A DNA stretch of 64,000 nt from Flavobacteriales bacterium (GCA_023251075.1 JAHEZM010000001.1:1-64000); one strand, 5' to 3'; positions 8,227-17,220 are shown, counted from the first letter of the stretch. The notes: generated by a model from the sequence alone, not told the origin. Made by a program: numbers and translations.

Positions 8227-8735
8227 TTAGTCCATTTGGAACCATCGCTCCACTTTATTTCTTTTTTGGTGAGAAGACTTCCGTTGGTGGCCGAATTGCT
8301 GGTTTTTTCAATTAATGTTATTCCATTTTCTTTTACGAAGCCTACATATTCAATTACTCCTTTCGCATTTTTAATTCTAACGATATTTCCAATTTGTTCT
8401 ACAGAATATTTAACATTCCCTTTTTTCCATGTTCCGCTGATATCTCTGTACCATTGATTGCCGTTACTCCAGGTGATGGTCATGTTATCATCCGATACAA
8501 CACCTGTCATTGCTTCAGAATTTACTGTGATGGTAATTTTCTTTCCATCGATAGTTCCATTCATTTTAACTGTTTGACTGGTTAGAATTACTTTACTATC
8601 ACTTTGTACTATAGCTGTTTTATTGTTTTCGGCATCTAACCAATTTCCATCCAAGGTGATGGTGCTTGCAAAACCAGTGGAAAAACTTAAGAAAGAAAGT
8701 ATAATTACGTAGCAATATTTAAAGGTGTGTTTCAT
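8223..8735 (-). CDS. Secreted protein with two tandem ~70-residue repeats, function unknown
   Basis: I take the ATG at 8735 as the start because MKHTFKYCYV begins a clear signal peptide ending near GFAS; an upstream in-frame ATG at 8756 would add seven non-hydrophobic residues. The 170-residue product is exported. The mature part is two copies of one unit. Unit 1 starts DGNWLDAENN and ends ITWSNGNQWY; unit 2 starts SGTWKKGNVK and ends IKWSDGSKW. Each is rich in alternating polar and hydrophobic residues, suggesting small beta sheets or lipocalin-like strands. I recognise no family. It is the last gene of the minus-strand run downstream of lolA and ends at the shared terminator. Confidence 0.8.
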   Translation of the reverse strand: MKHTFKYCYVIILSFLSFSTGFASTITLDGNWLDAENNKTAIVQSDSKVILTSQTVKMNGTIDGKKITITVNSEAMTGVVSDDNMTITWSNGNQWYRDISGTWKKGNVKYSVEQIGNIVRIKNAKGVIEYVGFVKENGITLIEKTSNSATNGSLLTKKEIKWSDGSKWTK

Positions 8736-8766
8736 ATCAAGTTGTTGAGCTGCCAATACGTATACT

Positions 8767-9426
8767 TTAATCTAATGTTACGTCATCCAGAGTACATCCA
8801 GGACAATCTTTCGTCATGTTCAGTTCAAAATCAGTATCAGGCATTACTGTATTCGGTGTTAGTTTTTTAATTACAATAGAAATTACTTTTGCTGATTTTT
8901 TTTCGGCTAAGTCCATTCTGTACAATTGTTTGCTTGTTTTATCGGCATAAATCGTAATTTTTCTAAACTGACTTTTAGCATTGGTTGCCGGATCGGGAAC
9001 TAGTTCAACCACTTGATAAACCTTAGCATTTAAAGTTTTCTCTCCAATATATTTACTCTTATATCCTTTTTTGTAAATGGTGAAAATCTCGTTTGGCTTT
9101 ATTGTAGACCCTGATCCAGAGCTTACATTGTCTTTAGTAACTGTTTTATCAGCCTTGTTGATTGTCCACACAAATTTCCCATTCGATTTTTTAGTAGCAC
9201 CAAACAAAGTGTAAGAATACTTATCGCCTTTCAATCTCATAGTACCACTTTTTTTATCGTTTAATTTTGAAGTGGTATCAGAAATAGTAAAATCGAAATC
9301 AGCGGTAGTAGTGGTAAATGTTTTATGTTTTGCACTTAAGTCATCTAATACTTTAGTTGCTTTTGCATCTTGCTGAGCAGATAATGCAAGTGGTAAAAAG
9401 CAAAGGGAGAATAAAAACTTCTTCAT
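8767..9426 (-). CDS. lolA: Outer-membrane lipoprotein carrier LolA-like protein
   Basis: This 219-residue periplasmic protein has a signal peptide (MKKFLFSLCFLPLALSAQ) and a LolA/LppC-type half-barrel fold. Matching family landmarks are an N-terminal helix with VLDDLSAKHKTFTTTTADF, GTMRLKGDKY, the GKFVWTINKADKTV segment and LTPNTVMPDTDFEL near the C-terminus. LolA carries lipoproteins from the LolCDE complex to the outer membrane. It lies 15 bases after ftsK on the same strand, a neighbourhood I recall as common in Bacteroidota. A CPGC pair close to the C-terminus is an addition not needed for the family. Confidence 0.88.
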   Translation of the reverse strand: MKKFLFSLCFLPLALSAQQDAKATKVLDDLSAKHKTFTTTTADFDFTISDTTSKLNDKKSGTMRLKGDKYSYTLFGATKKSNGKFVWTINKADKTVTKDNVSSGSGSTIKPNEIFTIYKKGYKSKYIGEKTLNAKVYQVVELVPDPATNAKSQFRKITIYADKTSKQLYRMDLAEKKSAKVISIVIKKLTPNTVMPDTDFELNMTKDCPGCTLDDVTLD

Positions 9427-9441
9427 GATAAGCTATTTTTC

Positions 9442-12003
9442 TTATTGATTATTCTTTGAATTCAAATACTGTTCCAAGCTATGTTCATCGGGAAATAAAA
9501 CCTGACGGGCTTTAGATCCTTCAAACGGACCGATAATACCTGCAGCTTCCAATTGATCTACAATTCTTCCGGCCCTGTTGTAACCTAGTTTTAATCTACG
9601 TTGCAAAAGAGAAGCAGAGCCCTGTTGATGCATTACCACCATTTTAGCGGCTTCCACAAACAATGGATCCCTGTCATCCGGATTCACATCCTCATGTCCC
9701 GATGTAGCATCAGGATCATTGTATTCCGGTAATTGGAAAGCGTCACTATATCCGCGTTGATTTCCTATAAACTCACAAATTCTTTCTACTTCAGGAGTAT
9801 CTACAAAAGCACATTGAACGCGTTTCAAATCGTTGCCTGTAGAGATTAACATATCACCGCGACCAATTAATTGATCGGCTCCACCTGCATCTAAAATTGT
9901 TCGTGAATCGATTTTAGAAGTTACTTTAAAAGCAATTCTTGCAGGGAAGTTGGCTTTAATTGTACCGGTAATAATATTCACAGAAGGGCGTTGTGTTGCA
10001 ACAATTAAGTGAATTCCAATTGCTCTTGCCAATTGTGCCAAACGGGCAATAGGGGTTTCAATTTCCTTGCCGGCAGTCATAATTAAATCGGCAAACTCAT
10101 CAATTACCAACACTATATAAGGTAAATATTTATGACCGTTTTCGGGATTTAATTTGCGGGCAACAAATTTTTCGTTGTATTCTTTTATATTTCTGCACTG
10201 AGCTATTTTTAATAACTCATAACGGGTATCCATTTCAATACACAATGAATTTACAGTGTTAACCACTTTTTTAGTTTCAGTAATAATAGCTTCTTCGCTA
10301 TCGGGTAATTTTGCAAGGAAATGACGAACTAATTTATTGTAAAGAGTTAATTCCACTTTTTTAGGATCTACTAAAACCAATTTCAATTGAGCCGGATGTT
10401 TCTTATACAATAGCGAAATGAGAATAGCATTCAATCCTACCGATTTACCTTGTCCGGTTGCACCAGCCATTAACAAGTGAGGCATTTTAGCCAAATCGGT
10501 CACGTAAATTTCATTGGAAATAGTTTTACCCAATACAATAGGTAATTCCATTTTTGAATCCTGATAAGCTTTCGATGCAATTACAGTGCGCATAGAAACA
10601 GAATCAGGTTTTTGATTGGGAACTTCAATACCTATTGTTCCTTTTCCAGGTATGGGTGCAATAATTCTAATGCCTAGTGCCGATAAACTTAGAGCAATAT
10701 CGTCCTCGAGGTTTTTGATTTTAGAAATTCTCACTCCGGGGGCAGGAACTATTTCATATAGAGTAACTGTTGGACCAATGGTAGCTTTAATTTGAGAAAT
10801 CTCAATACTGTAATTTTTTAAAGTATCAATGATCCTGTTTTTATTGGCTTCTAATTCGTTTTGTTCTACTGTGTTACCCGCGCTTTCGTATTCTTTAAGT
10901 AAATCGATACCAGGGAAAGTATAAGAACCCAAATCTAAAGTGGGATCATATTCACCATGTTGTTCAACCAAAGTATTGATTTCTTCCTGAGATAAAATTT
11001 CTTCTTTAACAGATGTTTTTTCTACTTCTAAACTAACATTGGAGGAAGGGGGATTAGACACTAAAACAGGTTCTTCAAAAGGAGCTTCTTCTTCAATTTC
11101 GGGTTCAACAATTGGCTCTGGTTGTTTTTCCGGAGTAGGATCGGCAATTACTGTTTTTCCTATCCTGAGTTCATTTTTAGTAGGAAGAATATCGGGAGGA
11201 ATAATTAAGGGAGTTTCCTCTGTTTTTTCTTCCTCCTGAACTATAGGTTCTTCAGTAATGCTTTCCTGAACTTCGGCTACATCATTCTTTTTAAATAAGT
11301 CGTAAACCAGAGGCATCGAGAAATTGAAATTAATTACGAGTATAGCAATCAGTGAAAAAAGAATTAATGCACCAGTTCCCAATCCGCCTAAAATATTTTG
11401 TAGCCACAGTGTGCTTTGAAAACCAAAAGCACCGCCCGCTGCAAACTCAAAATTCTGAAAAGAATAACCTAAAGCAATGGAAGTCCAAATTAGTGCGATG
11501 ATAGATAATTTAGTGCTTTTTTTCAGCGACAAAAAATTCTTTTTGAAAAACAATCTGATTCCATATAAAGCAAAAAGAAAAGGGAATAAGAAGGATATAA
11601 TACCTAGCCAATTGTGTATGAAAACATGAGATACAATAGCGCCTAATTTCCCTAAGGTATTTTCAACTTCCACAGTATTATTACTTAAAAGATCTCCCCA
11701 TGATCCACTTACTTTATCCTGGTCTTCTTTCCAGGTAAATAGATAAGAAGCAAAGGACACAAATAAGTAAACAGAAGACAATAGAAAAGCTAATCCAGTA
11801 ATGTTTTTTGTTTTTTCACTTTTAAAAAACTCAAGAAAGGAAGACTTCTTCTCGGCCTTTTCCGGATCATCTTCCTTTTTCTTTTTGATGGTAGCCCCTG
11901 TTGTTTCCGCTTCTACTTTCTCTTCTTTTTCTTTCGGTTTTTTCAGGGTATTACCTTTCTCAGGTTCAGGCTCCTGTTCAGCATCTTTTTTCTTTGCAGA
12001 CAT
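9442..12003 (-). CDS. ftsK: DNA translocase FtsK/SpoIIIE
   Basis: This 853-residue septal DNA pump helps segregate chromosome termini. The order is: a lysine- and glutamate-rich cytosolic tail (1-60), four membrane helices (about 65-230), an acidic proline-rich linker, then the motor. The motor has the FtsK alpha region (PGVRISKI, GKGTIGIEVPN), Walker A GATGQGKS, Walker B VLVIDEFADLIM and the ARAIGIHLIVATQRPSV block. The last ~65 residues form the winged-helix gamma domain (QGSASLLQRRLKLGYNR...) that reads polarity sequences. A perfect -7 box, TACATTTG, lies 17 bases before the ATG. lolA follows closely. Confidence 0.97.
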   Translation of the reverse strand: MSAKKKDAEQEPEPEKGNTLKKPKEKEEKVEAETTGATIKKKKEDDPEKAEKKSSFLEFFKSEKTKNITGLAFLLSSVYLFVSFASYLFTWKEDQDKVSGSWGDLLSNNTVEVENTLGKLGAIVSHVFIHNWLGIISFLFPFLFALYGIRLFFKKNFLSLKKSTKLSIIALIWTSIALGYSFQNFEFAAGGAFGFQSTLWLQNILGGLGTGALILFSLIAILVINFNFSMPLVYDLFKKNDVAEVQESITEEPIVQEEEKTEETPLIIPPDILPTKNELRIGKTVIADPTPEKQPEPIVEPEIEEEAPFEEPVLVSNPPSSNVSLEVEKTSVKEEILSQEEINTLVEQHGEYDPTLDLGSYTFPGIDLLKEYESAGNTVEQNELEANKNRIIDTLKNYSIEISQIKATIGPTVTLYEIVPAPGVRISKIKNLEDDIALSLSALGIRIIAPIPGKGTIGIEVPNQKPDSVSMRTVIASKAYQDSKMELPIVLGKTISNEIYVTDLAKMPHLLMAGATGQGKSVGLNAILISLLYKKHPAQLKLVLVDPKKVELTLYNKLVRHFLAKLPDSEEAIITETKKVVNTVNSLCIEMDTRYELLKIAQCRNIKEYNEKFVARKLNPENGHKYLPYIVLVIDEFADLIMTAGKEIETPIARLAQLARAIGIHLIVATQRPSVNIITGTIKANFPARIAFKVTSKIDSRTILDAGGADQLIGRGDMLISTGNDLKRVQCAFVDTPEVERICEFIGNQRGYSDAFQLPEYNDPDATSGHEDVNPDDRDPLFVEAAKMVVMHQQGSASLLQRRLKLGYNRAGRIVDQLEAAGIIGPFEGSKARQVLFPDEHSLEQYLNSKNNQ

Positions 12004-12020
12004 GCGTTCTATCTATTGCT

Positions 12021-12028
12021 CAAATGTA
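12021..12028 (-). promoter_or_regulatory. -7 promoter box for ftsK
   Basis: On the minus strand TACATTTG matches TAnnTTTG exactly, 17 bases before the ftsK ATG. A T-rich stretch (TGTTTTTC) upstream could act as -33. This predicts a leader of about 10-12 bases. Confidence 0.5.
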
Positions 12029-12103
12029 CTTCAATAATATGCTGAAAAACAGCAAGCAAGGAAAAAGTTATCCGCAGTACTTTGTGAAAAAAGAAATGAG
12101 TGT

Positions 12104-13060
12104 TTAAAATCGCTTGGTATAGCTATGACAATAGGGTGTTTTACCGCTTTTTTCATAGTAATCTTGATGGTAATCTTCTGCCGGATAAAATACGGTTGCC
12201 TTTGTTACTTTAGTAGCAATTTTCAATCCTTTTTTTTCCAGAATTGAAATCAATTCTTCAGCAATATTCTTTTGTAGTTCTGAATTATAGAAAATTTCAG
12301 ATCGGTATTGATTTCCTAAATCCGGACCTTGTCCGTCGATTTGTTCAGGATCATGAATTTCAAAAAAGTTTTGGGCTAAAGTTTTGTAATCTACCTGAGA
12401 ACTATCAAAAACTACTCTAACTGCTTCGGCATGTCCTGTTCTTCCTGTACATATTTCTCTGTAACCGGGGTTTTTCACAAAACCTCCCGTGTAGCCAGAT
12501 TCCACAGAGATCACTCCTTTGTTTTGATTCAACAAATGTTCAACTCCCCAAAAACAACCTCCGGCAAAAATAGCGGTGTCAAATTTATTCATCTTAGCAT
12601 TTGAATTATTTTGTGGTACAAATGATAGTGAAACGGAATTTACACAGTGTCGGGTATCTTTATCGGTGAAGCCTTCTCCTCTAAACACATGCCCTAGATG
12701 TCCTCCACATTTTGCACAAGTAATTTCTGTCCTTCTTCCATCGAAATCGGTTGTTTCTTTAACTGCTCCCGGTATGGCATCATCAAAGCTCGGCCATCCA
12801 CAACCACTGTCGAATTTATCGCCCGATTCAAATAATTGAGCATTACATCTTCTGCAAACATATATTCCAGAATCTTTATGTTTATAATACATGCCTGAGA
12901 ACGGCGCTTCAGTACCCTTGTTAATGATTACTCTTTCTTCTTCAGCACTTAGTTCATTAAAGGTTTTGTTTTCTTCTGTCATAACGGTATTTTTTTGTGC
13001 ACAACTTTGAATAAAAATCAAAGTTAATAAGCTAAAAATTAACACTCTGTACTTTTCCAT
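12104..13060 (-). CDS. Lipoprotein MsrB-MsrA fusion (bifunctional methionine sulfoxide reductase)
   Basis: This 318-residue protein has a lipoprotein signal (FIQSC, lipidated C20) followed by MsrB (about 35-150) and MsrA (about 158-318). MsrB keeps its four zinc cysteines C69, C72, C115 and C118 and the catalytic cysteine C139 in RHCVNS, reducing methionine-R-sulfoxide. MsrA has the catalytic GGCFWG (C169), YTGG, GHAEAV and DPEQIDGQGPDLGNQYRS for the S form. The order is B then A, opposite to PilB-type MsrA-MsrB fusions. Lipidation puts the enzyme in the cell envelope, where it would repair oxidised outer or periplasmic proteins. No thioredoxin-like reductant domain is fused, so an external electron donor is needed. 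Confidence 0.95.
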   Translation of the reverse strand: MEKYRVLIFSLLTLIFIQSCAQKNTVMTEENKTFNELSAEEERVIINKGTEAPFSGMYYKHKDSGIYVCRRCNAQLFESGDKFDSGCGWPSFDDAIPGAVKETTDFDGRRTEITCAKCGGHLGHVFRGEGFTDKDTRHCVNSVSLSFVPQNNSNAKMNKFDTAIFAGGCFWGVEHLLNQNKGVISVESGYTGGFVKNPGYREICTGRTGHAEAVRVVFDSSQVDYKTLAQNFFEIHDPEQIDGQGPDLGNQYRSEIFYNSELQKNIAEELISILEKKGLKIATKVTKATVFYPAEDYHQDYYEKSGKTPYCHSYTKRF

Positions 13061-13088
13061 AAATAAAGTTTATTAACATAGTCGGAAA

Positions 13089-13101
13089 GGAATCTTATTC
13101 C
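13089..13101. promoter_or_regulatory. Short inverted repeat between divergent msrBA and ABC importer genes
   Basis: GGAAT-CTT-ATTCC is a perfect 5-bp inverted repeat with a 3-base spacer, in the 68-base gap between divergent genes and about 16 bases upstream of the importer's candidate -7 box. It could be an operator, but arms this short can occur by chance. Confidence 0.25.
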
Positions 13102-13128
13102 TGACAAAAGAACTTGTAATTTCGTAGG

Positions 13129-14163
13129 ATGAAATTAAGCTTATTTTATTTATTGGCTTTTTTTGGGTTGGTTTCTTGCGGTTCTAAAACAACACCAGTA
13201 GAGGCTTCGGCGGGCACGGGCGATGTTTTTTATGCCTCGGGGTTCAAAATTTATGAATTTGATAGTACTTATAGTTTAACTATTGGTAACGACAGGTTTG
13301 ATTTTACAAAAGGAGAAAAAAGTCCAAAATATTTTATCTCCTCTACTACTCAACTTCAATTTATAAAGGCTTTAAATGAATTAGACAATATAGTAGGCGT
13401 TTTTGATGCCGGATATTTCAAAGACTCTTTATTGAATAAAAAAATTAGTGAAGGCAAAATCATTAATTGCAAACATTCTTCTAATCCCGATTGGGAATCT
13501 CTCATTAAGTTTCCAGATGCAACAGTATATGGCTCCAGTCATTTTGATATGAATAAAAGTATGGCCAAAAAACTAAATATCCGCTTAATTCAAATTAATG
13601 AATACGAAGAGGTTAGTCCCTTGGCCAAAGCAGAATGGATTAAAGTATTCGGATTAATTTCAGGAAAAGTTCATTTGGCTGATTCTATTTTCAAAACTAT
13701 TGAACAGAAATATTTGAATGTAAAAGCAATTGTTTCCGATTCTGTTAGCGCACCCAAAGTAATGGCAGGAGAGTATTATGATGGAATATGGACGGTTCCC
13801 GGAGCGAGAAGTTATGTAGCCACATTGATTAAAGACGCAGGAGGGGATTATATTGTGAAAGAGTCAACCAAACCGGTATTGATGATGGATAAGGAGGCAT
13901 TTTTTAGTTACCTGAGAAAAGCTCATTTTTGGAGAAAGGTGAGCCCTGAAAACTGGCAGATACAAAAAATTACTAAAGATGAAATTAATTCTACATTTGG
14001 AGTGTATCCAGAGAAATTAAAATCTATTATTTATTGCGATTTAAGTAAAGTGAATTACTTTGAGTCAAGTTTACTTAATCCTGATATTGAATTGAAAGAT
14101 ATGATTAACTCAATTCATTCGGTAGATAGTTTGAAATTTTATAAAATAATTCCAGTTGAGTGA
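13129..14163 (+). CDS. ABC transporter substrate-binding lipoprotein (TroA/BtuF-like; iron-chelate, haem or cobalamin)
   Basis: This 344-residue lipoprotein (LVSCGS, lipidated C17) has the helical-backbone binding-protein fold of the FecB/BtuF type: IVGVFDAGYFKDSLL, PDATVYGSSHF, KLNIRLIQINEYEEVSPLAKAEWIKVFG, and WTVPGARSYVATLIKDAGGDYI. It starts an operon with the FecCD permease (8-base overlap) and the ATPase (4-base overlap), completing a type II importer. A near-consensus -7 box, TAATTTCG, lies 4 bases before the ATG. The cargo is probably an iron-siderophore, haem or corrinoid; I see no riboswitch in the 68-base upstream gap, which slightly disfavours B12. Confidence 0.9.
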   Translation: MKLSLFYLLAFFGLVSCGSKTTPVEASAGTGDVFYASGFKIYEFDSTYSLTIGNDRFDFTKGEKSPKYFISSTTQLQFIKALNELDNIVGVFDAGYFKDSLLNKKISEGKIINCKHSSNPDWESLIKFPDATVYGSSHFDMNKSMAKKLNIRLIQINEYEEVSPLAKAEWIKVFGLISGKVHLADSIFKTIEQKYLNVKAIVSDSVSAPKVMAGEYYDGIWTVPGARSYVATLIKDAGGDYIVKESTKPVLMMDKEAFFSYLRKAHFWRKVSPENWQIQKITKDEINSTFGVYPEKLKSIIYCDLSKVNYFESSLLNPDIELKDMINSIHSVDSLKFYKIIPVE

Positions 14164-15175
14164 TATAAAAAGCATATTAACGAGTGAGAAAGGGCGATTC
14201 AACAAGTGGATGTTGATTGTGCTGTTGGTGCTCATTTTTTTGACATTATTAGAACTTAGTTTTGGTAGTTCAGGACTTTCAATTTCCGAGTTGTTTTCTC
14301 CAACAGAGGAATTTTCAAGAGATGTGTTTTTTGAAATAAGAATACCAAGAATACTCACTGCCATTATCATTGGCGCATCTTTGTCGTTTGCAGGTTTAAT
14401 TATGCAAACAGTGTTTAGAAATCCTTTGGTTGGCCCTTCAGTATTGGGTATTTCATCTGCCGCAGGATTGGGGGTAGCATTGGTTACTATGGCGGGGTTT
14501 ACCTCTTTGTTTTCTGATAATTCAACAGCTAAAATTATAGCGGCTATTGTTTTTTCATTTTCTATTTTAATACTCTTGTTTAGTGTTGCCAATCGCTTTA
14601 AAGACAATGTTTCTGTATTGATTATGGGGATGTTGATTAGTTATTTAGCCAGCGCTATAGTTGATATATTGATTTATGTGAGCGATAATGAATCGTTGAA
14701 AGAGTATAGCATGTGGGGAATGGGAAGTTTTTCAAGAATGAGCTATATGCAAATAGGCATAATGGTTTTTATTCTATTGGTTTCTTTTATTAGTGTTTAT
14801 AGGGATAGGATTTTGTTAAATCAATATTTGATAGGTGAATTACAAGAAATAGCGCCAAAGAAAAAGCGTGAGTTGGTTTTTAAATTATTGCTGATCTCTG
14901 GTTTAATTACAGCCTTTGTTACTGCTTATTGCGGCCCTATTGCTTTTATTGGTATTGCAATACCCAATCTTTTGCGTTTTGTTTTAGGAATTTCAAACCA
15001 TAAATATTTGCTGATAGGTTCTATTGTTTTAGGTAGCACAGTGGCATTGGCTTGTGATCTATTGTCGTCAATGCCTTGGTCGGTAGATTCTTTACCTGTT
15101 AATGCCGTTACTTCATTGTTTGGCATACCAATTATAATAATGTTGGTTTTTAAATCAAGAAATAAAGGACTATGA
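14156..15175 (+). CDS. FecCD-family ABC importer permease
   Basis: This 339-residue polytopic inner-membrane permease has about ten helices. Family landmarks are RIPRILTAIIIGASLSFAGLIMQTVFRNPLVGPSVLGISSAAG (start of that block near residue 62) and the late YCGPIAFIGIAIPNLLRF coupling region. The proposed start is TTG at 14156, overlapping the binding-protein gene by 8 bases; an ATG at 14210 would remove an 18-residue N-terminal tail but keep the first helix. The tight overlap pattern with both neighbours supports translational coupling. Transport specificity is set by the binding lipoprotein and is not known. Confidence 0.93.
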   Translation: MSDIKSILTSEKGRFNKWMLIVLLVLIFLTLLELSFGSSGLSISELFSPTEEFSRDVFFEIRIPRILTAIIIGASLSFAGLIMQTVFRNPLVGPSVLGISSAAGLGVALVTMAGFTSLFSDNSTAKIIAAIVFSFSILILLFSVANRFKDNVSVLIMGMLISYLASAIVDILIYVSDNESLKEYSMWGMGSFSRMSYMQIGIMVFILLVSFISVYRDRILLNQYLIGELQEIAPKKKRELVFKLLLISGLITAFVTAYCGPIAFIGIAIPNLLRFVLGISNHKYLLIGSIVLGSTVALACDLLSSMPWSVDSLPVNAVTSLFGIPIIIMLVFKSRNKGL

Positions 15176-15891
15176 ATCACTTAAAAGGAGTTGATGTAGA
15201 GATAGGATATGATGAAGTTTCTTTAATCAAGAATTTCTCTTTTGAATTTAGATCGGGGCAAGTGATTGCCATTTTAGGATTGAATGGTTCTGGAAAAACA
15301 ACTTTTTTCAAAAGCTTGATGGGCTCGGTGGATCTTTTGGCGGGTAATATTTTTTGGAATAGTGTGAATATGAAAGATTTTTCTTTTTCTAGCCGACAAA
15401 AAATTTTTTCATGGCTGCCCGCAAGGAAGGTAATAGAAGAGCAATTAAAAGTTTACGAATTGCTAAGCTACTCAGCTGAAGCCGTAAATAACGAAGAGGT
15501 TTTAAAAAGTTCCAAAACAATGGATCTGATGAATCATGTGATCGCTCTGATGAAATTGGAAAAGTTTTTAGAAAAACCTTATTTATCCCTAAGTGAGGGA
15601 GAGAAGAAAAAGGTGGAAATAGCAGCAATGTTCATGAAAAATGCACCTGTTTGTTTGCTCGATGAACCCTCAATTTTTCTAGATATATCTAATCAAAAAG
15701 AAATTTCCGGAATTCTTAAGCATTTTGCTAAAGTTGAAAACAAAGTAATATTGTTTAGTTCTCATGATCTTACTTTGGTAGAAAGTACTGCGGAGGAATG
15801 TTGGGTTGTAAGTGATCAGAAGGTTGAAGTATTCACCAATGTGCAAGAGGGTATTCATTCCTACACTAACAAAGAATTCGTAATTTCCTGA
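15172..15891 (+). CDS. ABC importer ATPase (FepC/BtuD-like)
   Basis: This 239-residue ATPase pairs with the FecCD permease, whose stop overlaps the start in ATGA. Walker A is GLNGSGKTT (residues 36-44), the signature is LSEGEKKKVEIA, Walker B is VCLLDEPS, the D-loop IFLDIS, and the switch histidine is in SSHD. All catalytic elements are intact. It energises uptake of the substrate bound by the TroA/BtuF-like lipoprotein. The gene ends the operon, with a 78-base gap to the next gene. Confidence 0.94.
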   Translation: MNHLKGVDVEIGYDEVSLIKNFSFEFRSGQVIAILGLNGSGKTTFFKSLMGSVDLLAGNIFWNSVNMKDFSFSSRQKIFSWLPARKVIEEQLKVYELLSYSAEAVNNEEVLKSSKTMDLMNHVIALMKLEKFLEKPYLSLSEGEKKKVEIAAMFMKNAPVCLLDEPSIFLDISNQKEISGILKHFAKVENKVILFSSHDLTLVESTAEECWVVSDQKVEVFTNVQEGIHSYTNKEFVIS

Positions 15892-15969
15892 ACTGTTAAA
15901 AAATAATGCCACGTGCATTAACTTATTGTAAATAATATTTTTACATTGCAATAAATAACAGCCATCAAA

Positions 15970-16341
15970 GTGGTAAAAACCACAACAAGCAATATAGAAG
16001 TCAATGAGATAGGTTTTATAATTAACACTTTTAAAACCCGTTCTGCTTTAAAGCCAGTATATATATTGGAGCAGGCTAATACTATTAGTCAAATCACCAA
16101 TGGGGTAAAAGGTCCAATGATGATCAATTTTGGAAATGTAACTGATTTTGGATTAAAACAAATGATGAATGTCGTTGATCAAAAAAATTTAGATGTAGCT
16201 ATTTGTATTGCTGTTTTAATGGAATCGGAATTCAAGAAAAAAGCTTTCAATTTCATGATGAAATTCCGGAGTCCAATTTGTCCTGTTGTTGCCTTTACCG
16301 ATATAGAAGATGCCAATCAATGGCTTCGTAGTTTTATTTAA
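15970..16341 (+). CDS. Small STAS/SpoIIAA-like protein (DUF7793-like)
   Basis: This 123-residue soluble protein has no signal peptide. It starts with GTG because the frame has a stop at 15952 and no ATG. The pattern PMMINFGNVTDFGLKQMM, then IAVLMESEFKKKAFNFMMKF, then a C-terminal FTDIEDANQWLRSF matches, as far as I can recall, small Bacteroidota proteins with a SpoIIAA/STAS-like fold (DUF7793-like), in which the C-terminal segment corresponds to ...TSEEEALEWL. These are guessed to be phosphate-responsive regulatory or cytoskeletal adaptors; function is unproven. The gap before it contains an AT-rich region with a partial -7 box (TACATTG). The esterase gene follows after 12 bases. Confidence 0.65.
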   Translation: MVKTTTSNIEVNEIGFIINTFKTRSALKPVYILEQANTISQITNGVKGPMMINFGNVTDFGLKQMMNVVDQKNLDVAICIAVLMESEFKKKAFNFMMKFRSPICPVVAFTDIEDANQWLRSFI

Positions 16342-16353
16342 TCTGTACATCTT

Positions 16354-17220
16354 ATGATTTCAAGAATTGCACTACTGCTATTAACTGTTGTGGTATTGAG
16401 TTGTTGCGCTATATCCTCTCAAAAAGAAGATAGTGCCAACGATTCGCTTAAAGCGGAAAAGGGATATTCATTTGTTTTAAAAACAGATAGTTTTGAAAGT
16501 AAATATTTAAAAAGAATGATTGCCTTCAGTCTTTATTACCCTAAGGATAGTATGATTAAAGATTCGCTGCGTTCAATCATTTTACTAAATGGTTATGGGG
16601 GAAATGAAATGAGTTATCCTAAGAGTATTTTGAGTATGGATTCTCTGGTTAATGCACTAAAGATATGTGTTATCAATGTAAATGGAATGAATAGTTGGTA
16701 TATGAATAGTCCGCGACTGAAAGACTTACAATACGAATCTTATTTAATGGAGGAATTACTTCCTTATTTATCTTCTAAATACAAAATATATAAAAGTGGA
16801 AATAAAAGAGGGATTGCAGGTTTAAGCATGGGTGGATTTGGGGCGGTTTATTTGGGAATGAAACACCCTAAATATTTTTCTTATGTGGGTTCTTCGAGTG
16901 GTGGATTAGATATTCTTCCTTTTCCTAAAAACTGGGGATTGAATTCAATTTTAGGAGAGCAAAAAGATAGTTTGAATCAGTGGTTGCGCAATAGTCCGTA
17001 TTATATGATCGATAGTGCTTATACTTTATATTCAGTTAAGTTGGTAATTGATTGCGGAAGTGAAGATTTTTTCTTCACTGCTAATAATCTGTTTGTAGAA
17101 AAACTGAAAGCAAAGGGAGTTAAATACGAATATATTGTTTCACCCGGCGGACACGAATGGAAATATTGGAATGTTCATATTCCTGAACACATCGTGAAAT
17201 TTGCGGAATACGTAAAATAA
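16354..17220 (+). CDS. Lipoprotein alpha/beta-hydrolase esterase (EstA/esterase D type)
   Basis: This 288-residue putative esterase (PF00756 type) has a lipoprotein signal (VLSCC, lipidated C17 or C18). The oxyanion region is ILLNGYGGNE, the nucleophile elbow is GLSMGG (S148), the acid is probably the aspartate in VIDCGSEDFF, and the catalytic histidine is in SPGGHEW. This matches tributyrin-esterase/acyl-transferase-like enzymes of the cell envelope. The substrate may be an acylated sugar or lipid; nothing in the context specifies it. It follows the STAS-like gene by 12 bases and may share its transcript. It converges on the MuiA-like gene with an 18-base gap. Confidence 0.87.
   Translation: MISRIALLLLTVVVLSCCAISSQKEDSANDSLKAEKGYSFVLKTDSFESKYLKRMIAFSLYYPKDSMIKDSLRSIILLNGYGGNEMSYPKSILSMDSLVNALKICVINVNGMNSWYMNSPRLKDLQYESYLMEELLPYLSSKYKIYKSGNKRGIAGLSMGGFGAVYLGMKHPKYFSYVGSSSGGLDILPFPKNWGLNSILGEQKDSLNQWLRNSPYYMIDSAYTLYSVKLVIDCGSEDFFFTANNLFVEKLKAKGVKYEYIVSPGGHEWKYWNVHIPEHIVKFAEYVK

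Noticed and set aside
8736-8756. Upstream ATG of the two-repeat secreted protein
   Set aside because: It adds seven polar residues ahead of a normal signal peptide that begins with its own ATG.
14110-14607. Minus-strand frame of 165 codons over the permease gene
   Set aside because: Antisense to a FecCD permease with intact motifs; hydrophobic plus-strand codons create open antisense frames.
15172-15891. Degenerate ABC signature suggesting an inactive ATPase
   Set aside because: LSEGE is a common functional variant, and Walker A, Walker B and the switch histidine are intact.
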